Assembly (NCBI RefSeq): GCF_022458985.1
Contig: NC_061783.1
Coordinates: 7,346,413-7,410,412 of the forward strand
Reading direction: 5' to 3'
Origin: Mugil cephalus
Taxonomy: Eukaryota > Chordata > Actinopteri > Mugiliformes > Mugilidae
DNA: 64,000 nucleotides
Position numbers and translations under genes: made by a program. Of the stretch, positions 35,938-46,400 are shown piece by piece. The notes beneath the pieces were generated by a model, which was not told the DNA's origin, did not search any database, and saw only the letters and a program-made list of their open reading frames with translations. Numbering within the stretch: the stretch's first letter is position 1; each line of letters begins with the position of its first letter.

Positions 35938-36182
35938 AGTTCACTTCTGGGATGGTTCTTGATTTCCTTGTCGTTCCATCTGGACAAGGAGGATCCACAG
36001 AGGTCCCTCCCCTCAAACCATAGCACCCAAAGACCCCCACTAACGACATCCTGTTGCCAGACACCACAGGACACCCTCAGAAGGTCCATGTCCATTCTCT
36101 GATGAGATATAACTTTTGGAGGCACAAGGGAGACCTACACAGGATTAGGAAGGTGGTCATAATGTTATGCCTGATCATTGTA
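35938..36182 (-). mobile_element. Tc1/mariner relic
   Basis: The right end GGTGGTCATAATGTTATG is the terminal sequence of the same Tc1-like family as at 8085. Read on the minus strand, the order matches the 8085 copy (GGTCTCCCTTGTGCCTCC, CTCATCAGAGAATGGACATG). The transposase is not intact. Confidence 0.7.
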
Positions 36183-36285
36183 TGTGCCTTATTTACGAAA
36201 CATTCAGTTGGTTGGATAAATTCCCTATTGTGCGATAACCTATATTTTTACTGAGATGTCCAATAAGTCATATTTACTTTGTTAT

Positions 36286-36540
36286 CACATCTCCTCTCCT
36301 ACCGCTTATCCTCACTAGCGTCGTGGGAGTTGCTGGAGCCTATCCCAGCCGTCATCACGCAAGAGGCAGAGTTTTCTTGTCATATATTGTGCATATTTCT
36401 TTATATATTTATTGGACTCTGGACTCACCATGTGCAATAATTTCCCCCAATCGGAACTGTTACACTTTAAGTAGGAACTGCTGTAACAAAGAGTACTTTC
36501 GCCCTGAGGTCTATAAAGTAATTGTGATTCTGATTCCTTT
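36286..36540 (+). repeat. LINE-like or satellite-like teleost repeat tail
   Basis: It contains CTACCGCTTATCCTCACTAG, then GGAGCCTATCCCAGCCGTCA, a signature common in fish dispersed repeats. The tail runs into CTATAAAGTAATTGTGATTC, typical of the 3' ends of fish LINE families. A shorter related piece is at 62105-62155. Confidence 0.5.
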
Positions 36541-36713
36541 TGTATTCAGCACCACGTGTGCGCAACAGTATCAAGTACACATGAAATAATTTGATACATG
36601 TGGGATTCATTCATTCTGTGTCAATTATTCAAATACTTTGAATGACTTGACTATAATATAGCATTTTTTTTTTTTTTTTTTTTTTTATAAAAGAAAATCT
36701 TCTGGAGGGACCT

Positions 36714-36787
36714 AAACCAACGGAGGAGGGCGCCAATACGCGCGTTTAATGAACTGATTTAATGAGACAAAAACCATAGAAGAAGAA
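36714..36787 (+). repeat. GAAGAAG-ending promoter-proximal repeat before copy B
   Basis: GGAGGGCGCCAATACGCGC, then GAGACAAAAACCATAGAAGAAGAACGG-type sequence, resembles the elements before zbtb8b and fuca1. It ends 100 bases before the copy B start codon. Confidence 0.4.
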
Positions 36788-36886
36788 CGGCTACTGTCCT
36801 TTTTCATCAGTTACCGATGGTTTTGTTTGGGTCAGTGTTTCAGCGTTCAGGAGCTCCTCTCTCTGTGGCATCCTGAACCGGGACTC

Positions 36887-37315
36887 ATGGGGAAGTCGCA
36901 AGATTTAAGCGAGTTTGAGCGGGGCATGATAGTGGGAGCCCGCAGCTCCGGCCTCAGCGTGTCACAGGCGGCGAGCCGGCTGGGTTTGTCGAGGACGGCG
37001 GTGTCTCGAGTTTTCAAGGAATGGTGCGACAAGGAGAAAACGTCCAGTCAGCGGGAGCTGTGTGGAAGAAAGCGCCTCGTCGACGAGGCCGGCGAGCGGA
37101 CGCTGGAGAGGATAATGGAGGCGAACAACAAGGCCACGACTTCGCAGATCCAGGCCATGTACAACAGCAGCGGACCGGAGAAGCCTATCTCGCTCAGGAC
37201 CACCCGGAGGACCCTGAAGAGGCTGGGCTACAGCCGGGAGTTACAGGAGATACACGAGACACAGGGGACTCAGGATGTGCTGGACGCAGCTGGACTGGAG
37301 GCTTTAGCTGTGTAG
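36887..37315 (+). CDS. intronless helix-turn-helix protein from a Tc1 transposase, copy B (142 aa)
   Basis: The ATG at 36887 opens MGKSQDLSEFERGMIVGARS. It has the same two helix-turn-helix units and GRKRLVDEAGE linker as copy A and again no DDE catalytic domain. Residues around the first recognition helix differ most (SVSQAASRLGLSRTAVSRVF). The second unit, from LERIMEANN to RTLKRLGYSR, is nearly unchanged. The tail ends DVLDAAGLEALAV and stops at TAG. Copy A has TAC at that place and reads on. Homology continues about 100 bases past the stop, to AATAAA at 37365 (AACAAA in copy A) and an A run. Conservation of both open frames, and of the non-transposase tail, argues that this is a small gene family rather than two random truncations. 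Confidence 0.65.
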   Translation: MGKSQDLSEFERGMIVGARSSGLSVSQAASRLGLSRTAVSRVFKEWCDKEKTSSQRELCGRKRLVDEAGERTLERIMEANNKATTSQIQAMYNSSGPEKPISLRTTRRTLKRLGYSRELQEIHETQGTQDVLDAAGLEALAV

Positions 37316-37364
37316 TCTTCACGTCCACAGCAGCTGGACAGTCCCACTGACCCTTTGTGCGAGA

Positions 37365-37370
37365 AATAAA
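37365..37370 (+). terminator. candidate poly(A) signal of copy B
   Basis: AATAAA lies 50 bases after the stop codon. The aligned position in copy A reads AACAAA. Confidence 0.5.
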
Positions 37371-37429
37371 CTGACATTGAGACCGAGTGTCCCATTGAGA
37401 CAGTAACTTGAATGACAAAAAAAAAAAAA

Positions 37430-38164
37430 ATGAAAGAAGAAGAAGCAGAAACGACTTAGTTTCTTTTCCAATATGGCGTCAATTTAATCCGAAGGAATTT
37501 CTCAAATGGCATTAATAGACTTAATTTAACACTTTGTTTCACTTTTATTTGTATGTTAAATTGTCCAGACGTTGTCTAGAAGGGAGTCTGTTGTTCCTTT
37601 GAAACGCCGTTTGATTTATCTGTTATTCAAAGGAAACGTCTGCCAGTGTAGTTGCCTCCTAAACAATTAAAGGAAGCCTGTGTCCAGATGTCGGATACTT
37701 TTCTCAGTCTTGCCTTCAATATGGCGATTGTTGTGTGAAGAGCTAGGATATGGAGAATACTTTAATAAATCTTACTGGACTAAATGTGAACAAGAAAGAC
37801 GGCATACACAAGTGTGGAGGACTGGAGTTCAAGAGGTCGCCGTTAAGACTTGAATTAACTTAACTTCATTAGTCTTTTCTGATTGGATAAATGTGTAGAA
37901 TTAAATCTGTGATTCACATTCAGGAGAAGTAATTTCCCTAACGTGCTACATGCCAAAGTCCTTTGAAAACCACCAAAGAACGCTAAAAAGAGGAAAGAGT
38001 CAGGCTCAGGTTAAAATGACAACATATTTCTTGCAAAACAACCGTTAAATTAGGCAAATTGAAGTTTGAGCACTGTGTATCAAACTGGACATGAGTGTTT
38101 TGTTTTTTTGTTTTTTTCTAAACTGTTTTTGTGTGCACATATGTCAGACTGCATCCTGATGGCT
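37430..38164. other. spacer, no gene seen
   Basis: Two YY1-like AATATGGCG motifs lie at about 37471 and 37719. No coding structure is visible. Confidence 0.4.
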
Positions 38165-38357
38165 GTTGGCATCAAGGAGTGAAATTAGTATGGGGTGGGA
38201 GTGTCTGGTCTTGGTGGGTGGTTAATGTCTAAGTAGCATCCATGCGAATGCCAGGTCCAAAAGTTTCCCAGCAGAACGTTAAATTGTCACAAGATGCTCA
38301 ATGATATTTACTTCTACTGTTGGCAGTGTTATTGTTATGGCTAATCAGTGCATGATG
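38165..38357 (+). mobile_element. Tc1/mariner relic
   Basis: GGAGTGTCTGGTC..., then CCAGCAGAACGTTAAATTG and TCACAAGATG align with 8260-8410. The right end GTGTTATTGTTATGGCTAAT is a diverged terminal repeat. It has no coding capacity. Confidence 0.6.
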
Positions 38358-38371
38358 CAGGGTTGTGTCCA

Positions 38372-38455
38372 TAAATCTGAAATGTGGATGTTGTGACTAA
38401 CCCTGTCCTGCAGAGGGCAGTAATATGCCTGGCAGCGTTTACTGTGCCTCGAGTT
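38372..38455 (+). repeat. teleost CTGCAGAGGGCAGTAAT repeat, copy 1
   Basis: The sequence from AATCTGAAATGTGGATGTTG to CTGCAGAGGGCAGTAATATG is matched by 39152-39210 upstream of fuca1. The core resembles a CTCF site. Confidence 0.6.
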
Positions 38456-38601
38456 AACTTCTGGGATGGTTCTTGATTGTCGTTGATCCAGTCAATACCA
38501 TCTAATCACATGCTTATTGAAGAATGCCAAGAGCTGTGGTCTTTGCTAACTCCAGACATGGTTAGGCCATGATAAGGAAAAAGAAATATATAATATATAT
38601 G

Positions 38602-38632
<31 letters not shown>

Positions 38633-38722
38633 TTTTAATAAAAAGAAAAAAAGTTGTGATTGCTGCAATATTTGACTCTTCACGCCACCATTTCGACATG
38701 CCCCCTAAGGCATCCTTTAAAG

Positions 38723-39011
38723 CAGGGGTCTTGAACCTTTTTCAGACCGAGGACCCCCAAACTGATGGAGCGATTAAGTGGGGACCACCTACCTATTATA
38801 TGTGCTCTGTATTAAATTTGGCCTAGTGCTATTTAGAAATACACATTATTATTTTGACTATCATTTTGCATTCAGTAATAAGCCATTCCTTATCCCTCCA
38901 CTAAAATATGTATACATTCATGTTAATGTGTATTTAAGGAAATTTAAATTTGTGGGGGAAAATTACTTTGCGGACCCTCCAGGGGTCACGGACCCCTGTT
39001 GAAGACCTATG
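38723..39011. mobile_element. hAT-like miniature element, copy 3 (289 bp)
   Basis: The left end is CAGGGGTCTTGAACC and the right end TGTTGAAGACCTATG. The flanks CTTTAAAG (38715-38722) and CTTTAAAT (39012-39019) form a 7/8 target duplication, nearly the same target as copy 1. The interior is collinear with copy 1. Confidence 0.8.
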
Positions 39012-39151
39012 CTTTAAATCTTAGCGACTGGCTGAGAACCAGTAGTTTAAAGTGACTTACAGACAATACAATACTTCTGCTTCTGTGTGAATCTTGCAAG
39101 GTTATTAACTTTTCCTTTCAGTGGTTTCAGTATTGTGGCTGATGAGTGAGT

Positions 39152-39250
39152 GAAATCTGAAACGCGGACGTTGTAACTAACGCTATCCTGCAGAGGGCAG
39201 TAATGCGCCTATTGGCGTCAAACCGGCCAAAAATTGTAGAAGAAGTCACG
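39152..39250 (+). repeat. CTGCAGAGGGCAGTAATGCG repeat before fuca1
   Basis: This is a second copy of the 38372 repeat, here continuing through TATTGGCGTCAAACCGGCC to GTAGAAGAAG. It ends about 230 bases before the fuca1 start codon and probably overlaps its promoter. Confidence 0.6.
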
Positions 39251-39483
39251 GTGAAGTCACGCGATATAGACGGAACAATAAATGAAAACAGTCATATGAT
39301 TAGAAACACAATTCACCTGAAGGGACGCAACTAAACATTAAGTCTCATAAATACCTGTCAGGTGTAATTTCACTTTGTTGCAGCCTGTTAACAGTTAACC
39401 GTGGACTTGTTAGGAGGCTGCAGACTGCGCCAAGTGGTCTGCACACATTCAGGAGTTGGCAGATAGGCTGATCTACTGTAACG

Positions 39484-42400
39484 ATGCTCGTCCTTTTCCT
39501 CCTGGCCGTCGCGTTCGTTTCCCAAACGGAGGCTCGCTACACCGCGGACTGGACCAGCCTGGACGCCAGGCCGCTGCCCTCATGGTACGACGAAGCCAAG
39601 GTGGGCATTTTCATCCACTGGGGGGTGTTTTCCGTCCCGGGCTTTGGGAGCGAGTGGTTCTGGTGGCACTGGCAGGGGCAGCAGCCTCCGGACAAGAAGT
39701 GCGTGGACTACATGGCCAAGAACTACCCACCCAAGTTCAGCTATCCGGATTTCGCCCCTCGTTTTCACGCTCAGTTCTTCAACCCGGAGGACTGGGCGGA
39801 CATTTTTAAAGCCTCTGGAGCAAAGTGAGTTATATTTCTCTTTAGCTTTAAGAACGTATTTTAACGCTGGTTGACGTACAGTTTATATGCTGCTTTACTC
39901 GTATTGAATTGGTTTCACTTTCAGATATGTCGTCCTCACTGCAAAACACCACGAAGGATTTACTAACTGGCACTCTCCAAACTCCTGGAACTGGAATTCT
40001 GTGGATACTGGTCCTCATAGAGACCTAGTGGGAGACCTGGGAGACGCAGTGCGCAACAGGTGGGTCCTGAATTATAGACTACTGTTTTTTTTCTCTCCAC
40101 CAATTGAGTGCGTGTACATTATACATGCTCAATGAAAATAAAGACATTCCATTCTATTCTATTTCCTGTCAGACAAGTCAGAATCTCATATCCTCCTGCA
40201 GCTTTTTGTCTCTCCAGTTCATTTTTAAAGCCACACTTCTCATTACAACCCATTGGGAAGTGGTAACTTACTGTTCCCTTTTTGTAGAACTTCAAATTTA
40301 TTCTTCCAGCTTGAAAATAACAAACTAGAAGCCACAGGGGTTATTGTAAGTAAGCTCGTTGTCACAAATTCATTGATTTTTTACCACCAATTACTGATCC
40401 TTGCAGCTTAAGGGAGCACAGTAATATTGTTGTTGTGTTCTAGATCGCACATATATCTGGTTTAAGAGTCGACTAACTTACTGTAGTGTAACCCTGGTCA
40501 ATGACTACATTCAATGTTTTTAAGCAACGCTGACTTGAATTCTGTAAATACCTGAATGCATGCTGATTGTTGAAGGGAAAAACATTCATCAAATGACCTG
40601 TCAGCTGATGCATGATTGAATTAGTGCCAAGAGACTGAAGATTAAAATGACACATCTTTACACAGTTTCACTAGCATATTTCCTTGTGCTGCTGAAGTTT
40701 GTTCTCGGACGAGCTTCATATGTCTCTGACTTCATCTGCTGCAGCTTTGTGTGTCACCAGTTTGACTGAGGAGGGCATGGTGTCCAATTGGGTGATGCTT
40801 CCTATCTTACATGCACAGAATTGAAATGTGTTCCCAAATTTAACACTAATCCACTGCCTCTAGATTGGGGAATACAGTGATCCAATGGCACTGATAGCAC
40901 TGATACAGCCCTAATCCAAACTGGCAAATTGGATTGGTGAGGGCTGCTAACTCTTTCAGTGACACACCAGCTCTGTCCTCATGTGACCTGGTTTTCTGTT
41001 ACATATGTTTTTCTCATTTAGGTCGTTGCACTATGGACTCTACAACTCCCTTTATGAGTGGTTTCACCCTCTCTATCTGAATGACAAGAAGAATGAATTC
41101 AAATCCCAGGATTTTGTGATGCATAAGCTGCTCCCAGAGCTTTATAATATGGTTGTGAGGTATGTGCTGCTTAAATCTACTTATTTGCTTTTTGCTTTGT
41201 GCATTCGTCTCTCTGAGCTCCACAGCATGATAGCAATACGTCTGAACCATGTCGTTCCTTTTGCCTCGCAGGTACCGACCTGAGGTGATCTGGTCTGATG
41301 GGGACTGGGAAGCACCTGACACCTACTGGAACTCAACCGAGTTTCTGGCCTGGCTCTACAATGACAGCCCTGTTAAAGTAAATGTCCTTATGACAAGGAA
41401 ACGACAAGACATATACTACTGTTCTAAACAAGACTCAAAACTGTTTCTACACAGTTGCATGTACTTACCACATCTCCCCCTGTTTTAGGATACGGTTGTG
41501 ACCAATGACCGATGGGGACAGGGCTGTGCCTGCAAACACGGTGGCTACTACAACTGCGAAGACAAGTACACTCCAGGCCAGCTGCCCAAGCACAAGTGGG
41601 AGAAATGCACATCTGTGGACACTTTTTCCTGGGGCTACCGTCGGAACATGAAGATTAATGAACTTATGAACATGTCCTCCATCATTGGGGTGAGCACGCT
41701 GAGATTATTTTCTACTTTTTGTTTATAGCTGCCACACATATATATATATTACATTTCTTTCACTCTGATGGAGACAGTTCTTTAAATGTAGCCTTTTGAC
41801 TAAAAAAAACATCCAGAAAGTGATTATTTTACATTTTCTTGTCCCACTTCCTCTTTCAGATCAATCTAGGAAGTGTACTTTTTGTCAGTTTGTTGATTCG
41901 TATGATCTCCCACGTTACTCCTTGATTGTGTCAGACCAATCTTTAAGTTGGGTTTATGTTGGGCCAGTTAGATTTTACTAATCTGGTCTGTATGATAAAT
42001 GTAATGTTAATATTTCCTGTTTCATCTTGGGCCTGCTGTTGCTTTGTGACAGGATCTGGTCCGCACTGTGGCTCTTGGGGGTAATTATCTTCTGAACGTG
42101 GGTCCTACACCCGATGGAATGATCCCTGCTGTTTTTGAGGAGAGGCTCAGGGGTGTTGGAGCCTGGCTAGGCATCAACGGGGAGGCCATCTATGCCTCCA
42201 AACCCTGGAGGGTGCAGACAGAAAACACAACTGTGCCAGTCTGGTAAGAAGGAGGGTGCAAAATAAGTATTTGCCATGTTCATGTTTGTTGATTTTGCAA
42301 TTTATTATACTGTTAATGCCGTTATCATCTCCATTGTTCTAGGTATACATCTAAAGGGAGCACTGTCTATGCCATCATAATAGACAAACCCCTGAAGCCT

Positions 42401-42981
42401 TCACTGCAGCTGTTGGAACCCAAAACATCTTCAACCACGAAGGTAAAGGGGCTGAAATGAGGCTGTGCTATTGTCTTTACAGATTGCGTTAACTCAGAAC
42501 AGTAGAGCCATGCTCTAAAAATAGATCTAACCTAGCAAAATACACAAACATGCTTAGGCAAAGTTAAACAGTGGGGCCCGTATGTCGGTCTAAAACTTAA
42601 TTTAAGCCTTAATTTTACGCTTGCCAACGATTCTTGGAGACCGCAGACAAAAGGCCCAAGATCAGAGGGAAACTTGATCTTAATTGTCATTAATCACTTG
42701 GGTAATTTGTGAAGCAATAGACACGGTTATATAATGTGAGTAATCTGACAATTCTAAAAGCCATATCCTATGCAGTGTCTTTTTAATAATGATACGTCAC
42801 ATGTGAAATATGAGAAACTATATTTTGATCTTCGTGTCTTCTCCAGGTGACCTTGTTGGGGGTTCCTAATGCCTTACCTTGGTCCCCAGTCAAAGGCAAT
42901 GTTGGCCTTAATATCGTCCTGCCCGAGCTGCCTTATACTCCTGGTCTGGCATGGACACTCAAACTGGATGGTGTCCAGTGA
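39484..42981 (+). CDS. fuca1: tissue alpha-L-fucosidase (lysosomal, GH29)
   Basis: Eight coding exons: 39484-39824, 39925-40059, 41022-41159, 41272-41377, 41489-41689, 42053-42243, 42343-42442 and 42847-42981. Phases agree throughout and give 448 residues (human FUCA1 is 466). A hydrophobic signal peptide ([17 protein letters not shown]) precedes [22 protein letters not shown]. The GH29 core includes [31 protein letters not shown] and [20 protein letters not shown]. The Asp of WSDG (residue ~214) aligns with the family's catalytic nucleophile. The C-terminal beta domain ends TLKLDGVQ. The enzyme removes alpha-1,6/1,2/1,3-linked L-fucose from glycoproteins and glycolipids in lysosomes. Segments such as [17 protein letters not shown] and [12 protein letters not shown] favour FUCA1 over FUCA2. 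All catalytic landmarks are present, so it is likely functional. Confidence 0.95.
40104..40165 (+). repeat. LINE 3' tail with ATTCT microsatellite in fuca1 intron 2
   Basis: ATGCTCAATGAAAATAAAGA followed by CATTCCATTCTATTCTATTT is the characteristic end of a fish LINE or SINE insertion. Only the tail is recognisable. Confidence 0.5.
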
Positions 42982-43402
42982 TCTTTGGACGTTTCAAGTT
43001 CTACACAGATGATGATTTTGAATTAGGTAAACTCCGATTTTTAATATGTTTAAAGGATAATGTGGATGCTTATGAGCTGTGACTGAAGGAGCAACTCTTG
43101 CATAAAGGGATGGTGTTTGTAAAAGAATGGAACACTACTCTTCAATGAGGCTTTTGTTGCCCGGAGGACCAAAGGTTTAATGGGTCACTGCTTTTTAATT
43201 CTGCTCTCTTTTTAATGATTGCACGGTCGTGAATGAAAAGTGGAACGAGCCGCTGGGCTCCAGAAGCACTCCTGACAGTTTGTCCACTGTGTCATCGTGT
43301 TTCGCAGACGATGAGTGTTTGAGTGGTTTGTTTTGAAAATCAACATGTACATACAAAGCACTTTAATTTTTATTTTTTTTTACTTCCATTTTGAAATGTC
43401 CC

Positions 43403-43408
43403 AATAAA
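43403..43408 (+). terminator. poly(A) signal of fuca1
   Basis: AATAAA lies about 420 bases after the stop codon, with a T-rich stretch downstream. Confidence 0.7.
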
Positions 43409-43429
43409 AACATACTTGATTTGTATGGT

Positions 43430-46400
43430 TTTTCAGTTCATCTCTTTTTGCGTCAAATGGGAGCAGGTTTCAAGCACAAAAGGTCAAGAAGTTATTTTGT
43501 CAAATTGGACATCAAGCCTCCTTCAAGTCCCATCACTTCAAGAACTTATTTCCTGCTGCCATGGTAACGTCAGACAGTTATCGCTCTAAAACCCCACATG
43601 TGTATGTGGATGTGTGTAGTACTAACAGTTTTTGTGTATATCCTACTTAATGACAAATTACACTTCCCAAGGTTGTGAATACCACAAGAGGGGAGCATTT
43701 ATATGAAAATGTTTTAAACTTTGCCTTTAAAGCTTTATTACTTATTTTCCTGCTGGTTTGAAAGGGGTGATATGATGTATTACTTTGGGCCAGGTCACTG
43801 ATAGGTTTTCATCAGAACAACATACATTTTTTTTTTTTTTTAATTCTCTTTAATATTGATTCTTACGTAATCGTGACTGTTTGATATAATGGAGAGAAAT
43901 ACTTGAGTTCAGAAGCTGACTTGCAAGGATTTAGTCGTCAGTGCTCAAAACATTCAGTGGAGTCGAAAGAATCAACACGCAAGAAAGACAAATCAGACGC
44001 AGCACCCCGTCGTTTAACTCGCTAAAATAGCTTTATAATAATCATATTAATAGTAATAATATTAGCCATTAGAAAATGTTTTGACAACGTTGACAGTGTT
44101 ACATTCTGTGTTGGGGTAAACCACGTCACAGTGTGCCATCTCTCTGGGCTATATATCAGACGTGCTCCTGCTGACACATCTAGATCCATGGAACATATCA
44201 ATAAATACATTTTGTATGTACAAAATGAGAAACACAACACGGCAAACAAAAATCATGATTCACACTGTGCAGCGTCGTCCGTCGCCGGTGTCCAGCGTTA
44301 TTATGTATTCAGACTCTCCCAGATCACCCCGTGTTCTCGTGCGTCGCGCGTGTCCAGTGGTGGCGTTATGAACGTTTGTACCTTGTGGCATTTCTATTGC
44401 TATATGGTCCAGTCAGATCGTTTTAGAAGTGAACAAACGAAAGTGTTTAGTGTTCATATGTACAGTATGCTGTCTTGGCACTGAATCAGACGTGTAGAAA
44501 ACGAGTGAACTCAAGAATAAAGCTTAAAGACAGAAAAGCTAAACCCGTCTCAATTAAAAATCAATGTGAGAGATGAAAGAGGGAAGATGGGAGAGAGTAC
44601 AGAGGGAGGGCCTAGTTTGTTTTTGCTACATTATAAAGTAGAATACAGAGAGTGGAGCGTCTGTATGGGTTTGATGTCCACGTAGTTTTCCTCCTCTTGC
44701 GGCACTAAGAGTTCAGGGTGGAATAAAAGCACATGGAGAAACAAGGTCTTACAACTGGATCTCCCATTCACTCCGTCTGTTTACTCTTTTGGTGATCTCT
44801 CACTCCTCACTGGAGCATCCATCGCTGATCCCAGAGAAAAGAAAAAAAAAGTCTTCCCAGAGTTATTGTCACTTTGCTCTTCCTCTGCGCCATCTCCTTA
44901 GTAGCAGCGATTTATTGAACTTCTCAGTATAAGCTAAACATTTTCATTATTGTACACAAGACTCGCCAGTCAATGGTTACCCATAGCTATAACTGACAAC
45001 ACCATTTATAATAATGAAAGTGATGGCAATAATTAATCATACTAATAATAATCATATTGTAATAACAATATATGCAATATTGAGAAGAGAAATGTCCGTT
45101 GGTAACAGGTATTTACATTTTTGTAAACGTGACGGTGGCAGGGTTTCAATTCTTTTTTTTTTTTTTTGTTAATTACACAGTAATTGCTCAGTTGCCTCTG
45201 ATCCACATGGTTATTATGCGTGTGTGCGTATGTGTGTGTGTACTGCAAAGCAACATGACAGCGTTAATATACACGCACATACACGCACGAACAGAATTAC
45301 ACCTCAGTGCTAAAGGCACATTGGAGTTTCAGTTAAACATCTGCTTGGGTTGCCGAGCTGCTCTGGAGGGAGTGGGGAGGAGGGGAAAAACCTCAGTGGA
45401 GAATCAACAAAAGCATTCGAAAGGAGTTTGGTCAAGTCAGTGTAAATGATTGTTTGTAGCAAATGTTCGCTATTATTAAATCATGCGGCGTTCGATGCGT
45501 TCAAGTGCATTAATGGATTTCCATTAAATGGATCTCCCCCATATAGTGCGAAATTTTAAATTAATATTTGGCCTTAATTGTCGAATTGCTTGTAATTACA
45601 CTAAAAAAGAAGAGGCGGCAAAGAGATGATACTGTTAAATGAGCCAAGCCATACCTCAAACTGTGGAAATACGGCATTTAGATGCTTTATGAGATGTGCT
45701 CCAAAGGTTTAGCATTCACCCAGATACTGCCCATGCTGTCCCCGCTGTTGCCCATTAGTCAAAAGCACTGAAAGTCTCATGACTGATTGTTTTGACAATG
45801 GATACTTTTTACATATTACTGGAAACCTGCGTCTGTGAAGCTGCCACAGGTCATCCAGGTCATGATATCCAAAAACCGACGCGGAAACAAGGGTGTGTAG
45901 CTTCTTCAGTTCTAGATGACTGGTGAGGAGTTGGGGTTTCATTACCTTAGTAGTGAAATGAGTTTTAAGCTAATTAAATTTTAGGAATTCGATTAGCAAT
46001 TTAACCATTTAATTCAGTTTCAATTTACACAAAAACAACTGTAGATCATATTCTAACTAAAAATTATTATTATTATTATTTTTACTATTTTTTAAGTTGT
46101 TTATTTTCAGTAAGGACACAGATATTCCTAGCTTCTTAAATTTACTCTCCATCTTTCCGACACGTGACTTTGAGTAAAACACACCAGCTTAGATGATGCC
46201 TTCATGGAAAACTCGAAATTTAATATTCCAACTCGAAAATTTCAGACTTCCAATACGTTCACAATTCAGGACTCAGAGGCGAAAAAATAAGTTTGGTACA
46301 TTGTCACCTGACTGTCACACTAAACATTAGCATATGTGCAGCTGCTATTTCTTTCATTTTGGAAGCAGTAATTTCTGAGTTTAACAACTCAGAGCATATT

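Noticed and set aside
36827-36886. 20-residue N-terminal extension of copy B
   Set aside because: It would need a TTG start. The ATG at 36887 aligns with copy A.
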